Notes: generated by a model not told the origin, from the letters alone. A stretch of DNA of 64,000 nt from Mycolicibacterium peregrinum (GCF_002102345.1 NZ_LQPP01000042.1:62001-126000); one strand, 5' to 3'; counted from the stretch's first letter, positions 26,870 through 35,773 are shown. A program made the numbers and translations.

Positions 26870-28267
26870 ATGGCTGTACGTCCGCTTGTCACCACTGGCG
26901 CCGCACTTCTCAGCGCAGCCGCAGTCGTCGCCGCGACTCCGGCGTTGTTCGTGCCCCGTGACCACGTCACGATCGCCGCGCCGACCGCAGCCCTGGAACC
27001 AACGAAGCTGACGCAGGACCAGATCAATCTGCTTGCGCTGTCGCTGCAGGGTGCCTGGCAGTCGTTCACCCAGGGGTACGGCGGTATCTACAGCCCGGGC
27101 CAGGTCCCCAAGATCGATCCGAACACCGGCGAGATCGTCACCGACCCAGACGGCAACCCGGTGATGGTCGACGCGCCCGGCGACTGCACCGCGGAAGGTG
27201 CGGTGTGCCAGAAGGGCTTCACCGGTCTGGCGTACTACCTCAGCGACAACATCCTGCCCCTGGGCGACGTGGACAACATCTTCTTCGAGGGCGGGTTCAC
27301 CGAGCTGGCGCACGTGGCCGTCCGTACCGTGGCCGCGGCCATCGATTCGGTTGACCCGACCGGTCGGCTGGATCTGACCAAGCGTGTCGACGACTTCTTC
27401 GAAGGTGGCGCAACGCAACTCATCGGCAACTTGTTGCTCGACAACCTGCCGCAGGATGGCTATGCCTACGGGCTGACCAACTCGTTCTTCTTCGGGTACG
27501 GCGACAACAGCGGCATCTATGCCGCGTTCACCTATGTGGTGGATGCGATCGCTCAGGGCACGCCCACTCCCACTCCGAATCTGATCAATCCGCTCGACTC
27601 CGGCCCTTCCCTGCTCTCTACGGAGGAGGAGAGCAACAGCGACACCCTGCTGCTGGCCAAGAAGGAGACCGGAACGGCCGTCACCAGCCTGCCGGGGCCG
27701 GCATCGCTGCTGAACCTGTCGACGCAGTCGCCGTTCAAAAAGCTGTTCAAGTCGCCCTTCCAGGCGCCCGCCGAGGACGAGACGAACCTCGTCAACACCC
27801 TCGACACCACCGATCCGGGCGCGGTCAAGGACACCGAGAACCCGGTCGAGGGTGGGACCGTTCCGTTGGGCGCCGAGATTCCGAAGCTTGACCTTCCGAA
27901 GTTCCAGCTTCCGAAGGCGCCGGAATTCAAGGCCCCCGAATTCAAGACGCCGGAATTCAAGACGCCGGATGTGACGGTCCCAGAGGTAAAGACGCCCGAC
28001 ACCACGGTGCCCGAGATCAAGGTGCCGGAACTCAAGCCCGACCTCCCCAAGATCAAAGTGAAGGACAAAGAGGTCACCGGCGAAGACGGCACCAGCACCG
28101 GCGTTGACACCCGCAGCGGTAACAAGGTCGCGCCGCCCATCCTCTTCGGCGACGGCAGGCCGAAGGGCGAATCCAACGGCAGCAAGTTCCTGAAGAAACT
28201 GGGCGAGGCCGTCAAGAACGCCACTGATGCCGGCAAGGACAAGGGAACCGACGGCGGCGACAAGTAG
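26870..28267 (+). CDS. Secreted mycobacterial protein with PEFK-type repeats and charged C-terminus
   Basis: A 465-residue exported protein; a signal-like N-terminus (LVTTGAALLSAAAVVAATPALF) is followed by a conserved domain of ~220 residues containing GFTGLAYYLSDNILPL and NSFFFGYGDNSGIYAA. After a low-complexity linker, residues ~340-400 hold short repeats of the type PEFKxPEF, PEVKTPDTTV and PELKPDLPK. The end is basic (NATDAGKDKGTDGGDK). It shares its N-terminal domain and leader (TAAGGGG-like ribosome-binding region) with the gene at 28979, so the pair arose by tandem duplication. I do not recognise a function. Confidence 0.8.
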   Translation: MAVRPLVTTGAALLSAAAVVAATPALFVPRDHVTIAAPTAALEPTKLTQDQINLLALSLQGAWQSFTQGYGGIYSPGQVPKIDPNTGEIVTDPDGNPVMVDAPGDCTAEGAVCQKGFTGLAYYLSDNILPLGDVDNIFFEGGFTELAHVAVRTVAAAIDSVDPTGRLDLTKRVDDFFEGGATQLIGNLLLDNLPQDGYAYGLTNSFFFGYGDNSGIYAAFTYVVDAIAQGTPTPTPNLINPLDSGPSLLSTEEESNSDTLLLAKKETGTAVTSLPGPASLLNLSTQSPFKKLFKSPFQAPAEDETNLVNTLDTTDPGAVKDTENPVEGGTVPLGAEIPKLDLPKFQLPKAPEFKAPEFKTPEFKTPDVTVPEVKTPDTTVPEIKVPELKPDLPKIKVKDKEVTGEDGTSTGVDTRSGNKVAPPILFGDGRPKGESNGSKFLKKLGEAVKNATDAGKDKGTDGGDK

Positions 28268-28892
28268 TCATGCGGCCAGAAAGCTGAGTGCGATCTCAGT
28301 TTCTTCTCAGGTCTGACGACTGGCGGTGAAGTTCGCTCGAGCCCGTGAGCTGGGCATATTGACTACCCTGTAAGGCGAAGCGCGTCCGACGTTTGTCGGT
28401 GGCTTTCTCAACCCGGAAATGTCGGCGCAATCAATGGCAGCCGTCATTGCTTTTCGCGACCGAAGGCTGCCGGTTTTCGGCGGGGATTTCCGGCACGCAC
28501 ACGGCCGAGCCTCCCGCGGGCGGGAAATGAGTCGTGACGCCGGCGGTGCGCGCACCGGAGGAAGGTGCGCCGGCGCCGGCGCCATGCGCACTGACCTAGG
28601 AAGATGACGGGACGGCCGCCAGTTGACCGCGCCGGCTGCGAGAGTGTGCCCGACCGCTGCCCCACGCGGTGAGGCGACGGAATCCGTATGCGGCCACCCG
28701 TGCTTTTGTGCCCGGTGGGCGCATCGGCAACGGTATTCGAAATTAGCTGTAGGTGAATCGATCGGGAATGTCGCGTTCGGCGCCGAAATATTTGTCGGAG
28801 GTGTCCCACAAAAGCGGCGCTGCGACAGTGCGGTGGGCGGCTCCTGCCTCGCGGCGGGAGAGGTTGCGGGAGGTGGTGACGGGAATTACCCT

Positions 28893-28909
28893 TCTCAAGG
28901 ACTTTTAAG
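28893..28909 (+). promoter_or_regulatory. Direct-repeat box TCTCAA-N5-TTTAAG
   Basis: This is the counterpart of the box before the first paralogue, again with 11-bp spacing and lying 70 bases before the ATG. Outside these hexamers the shared sequence TTCTCAnGGAnTTTnTAAG is one of the few parts of the two upstream regions that is conserved, which argues for function. Confidence 0.5.
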
Positions 28910-28924
28910 GTAGTACGCAGATAC

Positions 28925-28952
28925 CAGGACGGATTCTCAGGAATCCGTCCTG
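28925..28952 (+). promoter_or_regulatory. Leader hairpin before the second secreted paralogue
   Basis: Perfect 12-bp arms (CAGGACGGATTC and its complement) around a TCAG tetraloop end 26 bases before the ATG. With the box upstream, it would lie in the 5' untranslated leader, where it may affect mRNA stability. The first paralogue lacks it. Confidence 0.5.
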
Positions 28953-28978
28953 CGCTTGAGATAAGGGGCCACACCCAC

Positions 28979-30577
28979 ATGGCAGTCCGTCCGCTCGTCA
29001 CCACTGGTGTGGCCCTCCTCAGCGCCGGTGCGCTGGTGGCCGGGACCCCTGCGCTGTTCGTTCCTCGTGACGAGATCACGGTTGCCGCCTCTACTGCGGA
29101 AACCACGGTGCACCGGACCATGACGGCCGAGCAGATCAACCTCGTGGCGCTTTCGCTGGAAGCGGCCTTGGGTTCCTTCGTCGACGGTTACGGCGGTTAC
29201 TACTACCAGGGCTATGTTCCCGCCCCGACCCCCGGCTACATCCTCAACGAGGACGGGACTCTCCTCTTAGATCCAGATGAGGACACTCCGCCAGACACCG
29301 CGCTGGTCGGGCCGGATGGAAAGCCTCTTTACAAAGATGCGGCGCACACGATCCCCGCAACCGTCGGCGACATGGGCGACGGCGTTCAGTTCTACAACGC
29401 CTTGGGCAACAAGGTCAACGAAAACTTCTACGACCCGGGCAACTGCTCCGCAACCGGCGCGGTCTGCCATGACGGCTTCACCGGCCTGGCGTACTACCTC
29501 AGCGACAACATTCTGCCCCTCGATGTTTTCGACAACATCTTCTTCGAGGCCGGCGCCACCGAGTTCGCCTACCTCGGTTCAGTGGTCGCCGCCTCCCTCG
29601 TCGATGCATTCGACCCGACGCAACGTCTCCAGCTTTCGAAGCGGGTCGATGAGTTCTTCACCGGTGGGGCCACCATGGTCGTCGGCAGCATTCTGAACGA
29701 CAACCTTCCGGATGGCAGTTTTGCGCAGAATCTGAGCAACTCGTTCTTCTTCGGGTACGGCGATGCCACGGGCATCACCGCCGCCGTCACCTACATCGTT
29801 GACACCGTGCGGGAGCTGATTGCTCCGCCCGAGGAGGAAGCTGCCGACAGCTTGAGCCTCCTGTCCGTGCAGAAGGAGACCGCGGCGAAGGCGGAAGGTG
29901 AGCTGGGTTCGGTGACGTCCACGAGCCTGCCGAACCTCAGCAAGCTCCTGAGCCTGCCGACGGATGTCGAGTCGCCGTTCAAGAAGCTGGTGGAGAAGCT
30001 CGAGTCGCCCGATGAGTCCAAGCTCGTCAAGACTCTCGACCTCAAGGCCGAGGACGCCGCGGTCGACGAGACCGCTGAGGGCGGCACGGAGGCAGCGACG
30101 CCCGTCGTCGAGGTCTCGAAGCCCGAGACTCCGAAGTTCGAGCTGCCGAAGCTGGATCTCGGTCTGAACCTGACGCCCAAGACCACGGTCAAAGAGGTTG
30201 CGGAGGTCAAAGAGACTGCGGCACAAGCGGAGTCCGAGGAGAAGGCGGGCTCCGAGGAGAAGGCCGGCACTGCGGACTCGGCTGACCCCGGTGTCGCCGG
30301 CAAGACGCCGAACAAGTTCGCTCCGAAATCGCGCACCACTGAGCGCAAGAAGTCGGCCGGCGAGAAGTTCGTCGAGAACGCCACGAAGAATCTCGAGAAG
30401 GCGTTCAAGCCCACCACCAAGGCCGGTGCCGACAAGCAGGAGGCTGCCAAGGGCGCCACCGCCAAGGGTGCTTCTGACAGCGATTCCGGAGCCAAGGCCG
30501 GCAACGCGCATGCCGATGCCAAGAGCACCAAGGACACCAAGGACAACAAGGACAGCAAGAGCCACAAGGACAAGTAG
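28979..30577 (+). CDS. Secreted paralogue with lysine-rich C-terminal tail
   Basis: A 532-residue protein sharing its signal peptide and ~250-residue domain with the gene at 26870 (GFTGLAYYLSDNILPL, SNSFFFGYGDATGITAA). It has an extra insert after SFVDGYGGYYYQ that includes DEDTPPDTA. The C-terminal ~200 residues are highly charged: acidic and alanine-rich first (EEKAGSEEKAGTADSAD), then increasingly lysine-rich, ending DTKDNKDSKSHKDK. Such a basic tail on an exported protein could bind anionic polymers, glycosaminoglycans or DNA. A strong terminator follows. Function unknown. Confidence 0.8.
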   Translation: MAVRPLVTTGVALLSAGALVAGTPALFVPRDEITVAASTAETTVHRTMTAEQINLVALSLEAALGSFVDGYGGYYYQGYVPAPTPGYILNEDGTLLLDPDEDTPPDTALVGPDGKPLYKDAAHTIPATVGDMGDGVQFYNALGNKVNENFYDPGNCSATGAVCHDGFTGLAYYLSDNILPLDVFDNIFFEAGATEFAYLGSVVAASLVDAFDPTQRLQLSKRVDEFFTGGATMVVGSILNDNLPDGSFAQNLSNSFFFGYGDATGITAAVTYIVDTVRELIAPPEEEAADSLSLLSVQKETAAKAEGELGSVTSTSLPNLSKLLSLPTDVESPFKKLVEKLESPDESKLVKTLDLKAEDAAVDETAEGGTEAATPVVEVSKPETPKFELPKLDLGLNLTPKTTVKEVAEVKETAAQAESEEKAGSEEKAGTADSADPGVAGKTPNKFAPKSRTTERKKSAGEKFVENATKNLEKAFKPTTKAGADKQEAAKGATAKGASDSDSGAKAGNAHADAKSTKDTKDNKDSKSHKDK

Positions 30578-30591
30578 CGCCTGAACTGTCG

Positions 30592-30628
30592 CGCAACGGC
30601 CCCCTCCAAATCGGAGGGGGCCGTTGCG
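30592..30628 (+). terminator. Intrinsic terminator after the secreted paralogue
   Basis: A perfect 16-bp stem (CGCAACGGCCCCCTCC and complement) with an AAATC loop starts 15 bases after the stop codon and is followed by TTTTC. Confidence 0.85.
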
Positions 30629-30825
30629 TTTTCACGTACTTGCACGGTCGCTGTGTACGAGCTGTGAATTCTCATGATCGTGTGCCGAACAGCAAATGAA
30701 CAACGTCGCGACTACCTATCGCTGGTGTCCGCAGTGCCTTAGGTTCGCTGGCGGGCCAGTGGCAATGTCAGCTTTTTGGCCCCAATCTAGCTGCGGCGCA
30801 ACGCCACTCACGAGAGGTAACAGGC

Positions 30826-31377
30826 ATGGCAAAACATCGGAAGTTGTCCGAGCGGTCGGTTCGGACGCGGACGTTGGTCGGGGGTGTCATCGCGGGCGGT
30901 GCGTTGGCGGTGGCTTTGCCGACCGGGCTGGCATCCGCTGACTCCAGCAAGTCGGGCGACGCGGTCGGCCGTCCTGCTTTCGACAACCCCGCGCCGGGAG
31001 TCCGGGCGGCCCAGGCCGTCGGCGACAAGGTCTTCAATCAGACCCCCGGTGTCAACAAGACGCTCGACGACAGCCCGCTGGGCGAGGCGTACCACATCAA
31101 CTTCGGCACCGGTAACTACGCCGATCCCAGCAAGGGCACCAACGGCGTGATCCAGGGCGAGTTGAACGTCAACGCCGGCAAGTACTACTACAACCAGACG
31201 CAGAAGTACTCGAATCAGTACCTGGGCAACAAGTTCCTCCCGGACGAGAAGGACCTCCCGGGCACCCTGCCCAAGGCCATCGCCGGCGACGGGCCCACCG
31301 CCAAGGTGTCGAGCGCCAAGCCTTCCAACTCGAACAAGGCTCTGACCTGCGTCGCCGCCGCGAGCTGCAACCACTGA
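30826..31377 (+). CDS. Small secreted protein
   Basis: A 183-residue protein with a basic N-region, hydrophobic core (LVGGVIAGGALAVALPTGL) and probable cleavage at ASA-DS. The mature part is rich in Asn, Lys and Tyr (NVNAGKYYYNQTQKYSNQYLGNK) and has two cysteines near the end (LTCVAAASCNH), perhaps a disulphide. GAGAGG precedes the ATG. It lies in the block of secreted-protein genes but shows no clear similarity to the paralogues. Function unknown. Confidence 0.75.
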   Translation: MAKHRKLSERSVRTRTLVGGVIAGGALAVALPTGLASADSSKSGDAVGRPAFDNPAPGVRAAQAVGDKVFNQTPGVNKTLDDSPLGEAYHINFGTGNYADPSKGTNGVIQGELNVNAGKYYYNQTQKYSNQYLGNKFLPDEKDLPGTLPKAIAGDGPTAKVSSAKPSNSNKALTCVAAASCNH

Positions 31378-31390
31378 TCCCAGTTCATAC

Positions 31391-31420
31391 AAACGGGCGG
31401 GCCTTCGGGCCCGCCCGTTT
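31391..31420 (+). terminator. Intrinsic terminator after the small secreted protein gene
   Basis: AAACGGGCGGGCC pairs perfectly with its complement around a TTCG tetraloop, and the stem ends in TTTT. It starts 13 bases after the stop codon. Confidence 0.88.
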
Positions 31421-31506
31421 TGCGTCGGTAGCGGCCGACAGAGCGGGATGTCGGGCGACTGGGGTGGGAGTTCCCGCGTGCAGTTGGCCCAGGCAGGCGC
31501 CAGGGT

Positions 31507-32088
31507 CTAATCGATCTGGTTACGGCGCTTCTTACGCTTCACGCTCACGCTGCCCCAAAGGGAGAACCCGCGGATGTGCACGCGCGGCGCCCCGGACGTA
31601 CCGGCCCCGTCGACGCCGTCATCGAAGTTCCCCATCACGCCCACGCCATCGACATCCACATTCACCTCGGGTGGCACCAGGATGGTCTGCCCGCCGAAGA
31701 TCGAATAGGTGCGGACGTCGACGTCGGGTGCGGTGAAGTCGGCGTAGCGAAGGTCGACCACTCCGCCGCCGAAGAGAGCGAACGTCGTCAGCTTCTTGGG
31801 CACGTTCCACCGGCCACGGCGCTCGAACCCGCTCATGATTGCCAGCAGCAGCGTCGAGGGGGCGGGGCGACACTGGCTGGCCGAACAGTTCACGGCGCCC
31901 GGAAGGTCACGGCTGAGCCGGGCCAGATCGTCGTATGTCTCCGCCGCGTAGGCCTTTGCTAGCCGGTCCTCGTACTCGTTCATCGGCAGCCGGCCCGCGG
32001 CGGCAGCATCGGTGAGCAGCTGCGCCACCTGGATGCGGTCGGTGTCGGCAGCCCGCATCGACCTGTCCTGCGGCGCTGAAGTGCTCAT
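31507..32088 (-). CDS. DUF1707 protein, Rv0966c-like
   Basis: A 193-residue protein. The N-terminal ~55 residues are the DUF1707 domain (MRAADTDRIQVAQLL, then GRLPMNEYEDRLAKAYAAET), found in many actinobacterial envelope-stress or sensor proteins. The C-terminal part (VDLRYADFTAPDVDVRTYSIFGGQTILVPP-type) resembles the LiaF-like C-terminal domain. The frame opens at 32235, but the ATG at 32088 starts the conserved region. It matches Rv0966c in type and approximate chromosomal place. Confidence 0.85.
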   Translation of the reverse strand: MSTSAPQDRSMRAADTDRIQVAQLLTDAAAAGRLPMNEYEDRLAKAYAAETYDDLARLSRDLPGAVNCSASQCRPAPSTLLLAIMSGFERRGRWNVPKKLTTFALFGGGVVDLRYADFTAPDVDVRTYSIFGGQTILVPPEVNVDVDGVGVMGNFDDGVDGAGTSGAPRVHIRGFSLWGSVSVKRKKRRNQID

Positions 32089-32185
32089 CGCTGTCGAGCC
32101 TACGACTATCGCTGTCACATGCAAGACCAGTAGCCAAACTGTGTCGCCGGGGGCGCGAAAGTGACGGCTGTGCGACGCCGGAGAT

Positions 32186-32947
32186 CTATCGGTCGCTACC
32201 CAGGTAGTCCTGGAACGAAACGCCGTTGACTGCATTTTCCGGGGTCAGATTGGCCCCCGACCTGTAACCGGCGACGATCCGCCCGGGGATGGTGAGTCTG
32301 GCCACCCGACGAAGGCTGTTGTGTGCTGACAGATACATCTGTCCCAATTCTGGGTGGCTGTGGACGCTGGGACCGCCGATGTCGGACACCCGCCCCGCGG
32401 GCTCGGAATCGATCAACTCGACCAGTCGGGCGGCCACATCCCGGGTGTCGATCGGCTGGAATCGGACGTCGCGCAACGCCCACAAAACGGGCGAAAATCG
32501 CTGTGCCGAGAACGTCTTTTCGATTAGCTCGTGGAACTGCGTCGCGCGCAAGATCGAGTGCCCGACACCCGACGTCTCGAGGGCCTGCTCGACCCGGAGC
32601 TTGGTCTTGTAATAAGGAAGCGGAATGTCCTCGATCCCGACGATCGACATGTAGACGAGATGTCTGACGCCCTTGCGTCGTACGGCCTCGATCAGATTCC
32701 GGGCCGCCCGGACGTCCTTACTGCCGGTGGGTTGCGTGGCGCAATGGACGACGACGTCGACGCCGTCGAGTGCGGCGTCCAACCCGCCGGGGGAGAGCAG
32801 GTCGGCCTGGTGCCAGTGCACACCCGTGTAGCCGACCCGTTCCCGACGGCTCAACGCGCGGACCTGATGACCGGCGTCGATGGCCTCGGGCACCAGATGG
32901 TGACCGAGACTGCCGGTCGCCCCGGTGACGAGCACAGTGCGTGCCAT
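32186..32947 (-). CDS. NmrA/SDR-family NAD(P)-binding protein
   Basis: A 253-residue atypical short-chain reductase-like protein. The N-terminal VLVTGATGSLGHHLV is the dinucleotide-binding GxxGxxG motif, and VVHCATQPTGS and VRHLVYMSIVGIE follow as in NmrA/HSCARG-type epimerase-like proteins. A catalytic YxxxK is present only loosely (YYKTK). It may be a redox sensor or a quinone/NADPH reductase. GTG at 32956 and ATG at 32947 are both available; MARTVLVTG at 32947 is the normal N-terminus. Confidence 0.85.
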   Translation of the reverse strand: MARTVLVTGATGSLGHHLVPEAIDAGHQVRALSRRERVGYTGVHWHQADLLSPGGLDAALDGVDVVVHCATQPTGSKDVRAARNLIEAVRRKGVRHLVYMSIVGIEDIPLPYYKTKLRVEQALETSGVGHSILRATQFHELIEKTFSAQRFSPVLWALRDVRFQPIDTRDVAARLVELIDSEPAGRVSDIGGPSVHSHPELGQMYLSAHNSLRRVARLTIPGRIVAGYRSGANLTPENAVNGVSFQDYLGSDR

Positions 32948-33003
32948 GTGGGCCACGCTACCGACGCGTCACCGGGGCTGTCAGCGATTACGGCGGGCGC
33001 GTC

Positions 33004-35052
33004 TTACGCGGCGTGCTTCGGGGCCTTCTTGGCCTGCTTCTTCGACTCCTTGACTTTCGCCTTGGCGTCGTCGGCCGACTTGTCGAGCTTCTTCGCGGTG
33101 TCCTTGCCGGCCTTGTCCACCTTGTCGGCGGTGTCCTCGGCGGCTTGACGAACCTTGGCGACGGTTTCCTTCACCGACTTCTTGAGCGGATTGTTCGCGT
33201 CGGTGGCGTGGCGGGACTTGGCTTTGGTCTTGGCCGATTCGGAGAGTTTCGTGACGCTCTTGGAGACCGCGGAGTCCTTCGACGAATCCTGGTCCAGACC
33301 AAGGTCGTTGAGCGCGTCCCTGAGAGGCGTCGGCTTGGCGCCGGCGTCCGTGTCGGTCGCTTCGACGCTCAGCGTCTTCAGCTGCGCGCCGGCCGACGGG
33401 AGCGCGTTGACGGACTGGGTGCCCGCCTTCTTGTCGGCCGTGGAGCCCTTGACCTTCAACATGTTGTCGATGGCGGTTTCCATCTGAGCATTCATGTCAT
33501 CGAGGGCATGGGTGACCGGGGCCAGGCCCTTCTCGACGGCATCGAACATCGGGTCGGCGCCCTTCTGCACGGCCTCCAGGGCGTCAGAAAGGGCCTTGGC
33601 GACTGCCACCGACGCGGCGTTCTTCACGATCGGCTCCAGGTTCGCGCCCGGCAGTTTCGCGACCCACGCGTCGGGATTGAGGGCGTTGGCCTGGATGCCG
33701 TCGATCAACGCGTCGAACACAATCTGGTTGGCCGCCAGCTGTTGTGTCGGAGTGAGCGGGGAGTGCCAGAAGTATGCCTGCTCACCGGCTTCGTTGAACG
33801 TGCGTTCCAGGGTGTTGGGGTCGACGTCCTGGTAACCCATGTTCACCAGCTTGCGCAGGGCAGGCTCGATGCTGTCGGTCAATGGCGTCGGGATGTCAAC
33901 GCCCGGAACGAGGTTGAGCAGATGCGGTGCCATCCGGAACGGCTCGAGCAACGGGAGATTGCCCGAGTCATACGTGATGTAGGTGGCGTTGCCCGGGAAG
34001 TCGAGGACGTTCACGTTGAAGAGCTTCAGCAAGTCGCCGAGGACAGGGATCATCTGCAGACCCTGGCCGCCGGTCGGGTCGATCATCACCTTCACGCCGT
34101 CACCGATACCGGTGATCAGCCTCGGCAGCACATGGTTGCCGATGTTGTTGCCCTCGTCGGGCAGCAGATAGGTGAGGAACACCCCGGCGGCGAGCGAGTT
34201 CGCCCAGGCCAGCGGGCTCAGCGTGGTGGGCACATCCGACAGCGGGTTGTAGGCCCAGGTGATGTCGAGGATCGAGGTGTTGAGCACCTTGGTCTGGTCG
34301 GCATTGGTGTAGCTGCCGGCGTCGGGCGTGGTGAGGTCCACTCCGAAAAGGTTGGTGAGAGGCGTTGCCAGCGCGAACAATCCGCCACCGGGCCGGCTGA
34401 CGTTGTTGACGAAGATCAGCCACTGCCCCGTCACGCCGACGCCCCATTCCGGGTCATCGGACTGCACCGCGTTGATCATGTCGCGGTAGGCCAACGATGT
34501 GGTGAGCCCGCCCAGGCTCTCCGACAGGATGATGTCGCGGCGCTGATTCAGGACGGGCGCGTGTTTGGCGATCCAGTTGATGAACGCATTGTTGTCGCCG
34601 AGCCCGAACATCTTGGAGAGCCCGGTGAAGGTGTAGTCCAGGCCGTTCACGGCGTTGTACACGTCGTCGGGCATCGGACCCTTGACGCCGGCCTCGACGG
34701 GCGAGATGGCGTCCAGGAGATCCAGCAATCCGATGACGGTCTCGGCCAGTGCGGTGTTGCCGGTCAGTCCTCCCGCTGTCCTGATCACGTTCTCCGGCGT
34801 GATCCCCAGGAGTTGAGCGGTCCAGAAGATCGGACCGACGCCGTAGATCCCGACGATGTCGGGGATCTTTCCGATGTCGGAGTTTGATGCCGTCAGCTCG
34901 ACATCCGCTTGCACACTGCGGTTGTGGGCCGCCAGCGCCTCGGGCGCGGACGACGCCACACCGGCGGTCAGCGCTGCTGTGGTGGCAACGACGGCGGCCG
35001 CGGTGGCGGCGGCTTTGGCCGTGTGCAGACGGAGGGGAGTGGGCTGTGACAT
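33004..35052 (-). CDS. Secreted 682-residue protein with PE-PPE-like hydrolase segment and histone-like lysine tail
   Basis: The frame is open to 35367, but the ATG at 35052, behind AGAAGGCGG, begins a clear signal peptide (AATAAAVVATTAALTAGVASSA). The first ~330 mature residues resemble the alpha/beta-hydrolase-like PE-PPE domain, with DIILSESLGGLTTSLAY in the position of a nucleophile elbow; the usual leading Gly is Ser. The last ~130 residues contain about a third lysine with KAKxK and DKVDKAGKDTAKKLDK patterns, like histone H1 or the heparin-binding haemagglutinin tail. The role could be a cell-surface adhesin or esterase; this is inference. Confidence 0.82.
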   Translation of the reverse strand: MSQPTPLRLHTAKAAATAAAVVATTAALTAGVASSAPEALAAHNRSVQADVELTASNSDIGKIPDIVGIYGVGPIFWTAQLLGITPENVIRTAGGLTGNTALAETVIGLLDLLDAISPVEAGVKGPMPDDVYNAVNGLDYTFTGLSKMFGLGDNNAFINWIAKHAPVLNQRRDIILSESLGGLTTSLAYRDMINAVQSDDPEWGVGVTGQWLIFVNNVSRPGGGLFALATPLTNLFGVDLTTPDAGSYTNADQTKVLNTSILDITWAYNPLSDVPTTLSPLAWANSLAAGVFLTYLLPDEGNNIGNHVLPRLITGIGDGVKVMIDPTGGQGLQMIPVLGDLLKLFNVNVLDFPGNATYITYDSGNLPLLEPFRMAPHLLNLVPGVDIPTPLTDSIEPALRKLVNMGYQDVDPNTLERTFNEAGEQAYFWHSPLTPTQQLAANQIVFDALIDGIQANALNPDAWVAKLPGANLEPIVKNAASVAVAKALSDALEAVQKGADPMFDAVEKGLAPVTHALDDMNAQMETAIDNMLKVKGSTADKKAGTQSVNALPSAGAQLKTLSVEATDTDAGAKPTPLRDALNDLGLDQDSSKDSAVSKSVTKLSESAKTKAKSRHATDANNPLKKSVKETVAKVRQAAEDTADKVDKAGKDTAKKLDKSADDAKAKVKESKKQAKKAPKHAA

Positions 35053-35385
35053 CAAAGCGCGCCGCCTTCTGGGTGTGATGTGGACGACAAAGTGCTTGCA
35101 CACTGTAACAAGAGTTATTTGCCAGGTGGCAAATTTGCCGAGATGGCGATCTTGGGTGTAATCAGCCCGGACTCGTGCTGCGGACTCCGTCGTCGACCAA
35201 GGGGCATGCTCTATGCGGCAGGATGATTCGCCGTGGTCGTGCGTGATCTGCGGGGGCTTCGCGATCCGGCATCGGGCGGCCGCTCTGATTGCGGTCGTCG
35301 CATCTTCCTGGCGAACTGCAACGGTCTGACACCTCAGGGGGCGGCCGGGTACGACCGCTTTGCACACTGCGTCACGCTTCGGGGG
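35053..35385. other. Intergenic region with palindrome ATTTGCC-N4-GGCAAAT
   Basis: This 333-bp interval between the J-domain gene and the 682-residue secreted protein gene holds a palindrome at 35117-35134 (ATTTGCC, AGGT, GGCAAAT) 65 bases before the secreted-protein start. It is probably an operator. Open frames on the plus strand here look like shadows. Confidence 0.5.
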
Positions 35386-35748
35386 TTAGCGATGGCGACG
35401 TACGGGCCCGGCCCGCAAAGGCGGCATGGTGGTGCTGGCGTCAGTGGTCGGGCTGCGGTGGGTAACTGGGATCGAGACGGCGCCTGCGGCGGGATGGTCA
35501 GCGGACACGAGTCGTGGCCGTGTGCGGGTGGCGCGGTCGTAGTCGGCGCGGCGCGTCGGGTCGCGCAGTTGGGCGTAGGCAGCCAGGAGCCGCTGAAGGT
35601 GTTCGTCACCAGCGTGTGCGGACGGTGTCTGACGGGTGTCGGGGTGGTTGGCGCGCAGCTGGGTGCGGAAGGCGTGGGTGATCTCGTCTTGGGTGGCCGC
35701 TGGTGACACGCCCAATACCCGGTAAGGGTCGAACTGGGTGCACGCCAT
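35386..35748 (-). CDS. Small J-domain (DnaJ-like) protein
   Basis: A 120-residue protein whose N-terminal ~65 residues are a J domain: DPYRVLGVSPAATQDEI, the essential HPD in RANHPDT, and AYAQLRDPTRRADYD. There is no Gly/Phe region or zinc finger, so it is a class III J protein that would stimulate DnaK ATPase for specific clients. The rest is Pro/Thr/Arg-rich and probably disordered. It lies on the same strand downstream of an Hsp20 gene, suggesting a stress-response group. Confidence 0.8.
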   Translation of the reverse strand: MACTQFDPYRVLGVSPAATQDEITHAFRTQLRANHPDTRQTPSAHAGDEHLQRLLAAYAQLRDPTRRADYDRATRTRPRLVSADHPAAGAVSIPVTHRSPTTDASTTMPPLRAGPVRRHR

Positions 35749-35773
35749 CGCTGCCAGCTCTCGGTGTTGGGCA

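Larger units (their letters stand above)
28268..28978. other. 711-bp gene-free interval between the secreted paralogues
   Basis: Short open frames here overlap each other and look like chance. Supported elements are the direct repeat TCTCAG-N5-TCTCAG (28294-28310), the box TCTCAA-N5-TTTAAG (28893-28909) and a leader hairpin (28925-28952). The length suggests a complex regulatory region or a decayed gene; no protein remnant is recognisable. Confidence 0.45.

Noticed and set aside
28419..28913. Short frames in the interval between the secreted paralogues
   Set aside because: They have no ribosome-binding site, overlap each other on both strands, and show biased Arg/Ala composition.
35233..35706. 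157-codon plus-strand frame
   Set aside because: It is a shadow of the J-domain gene on the opposite strand.
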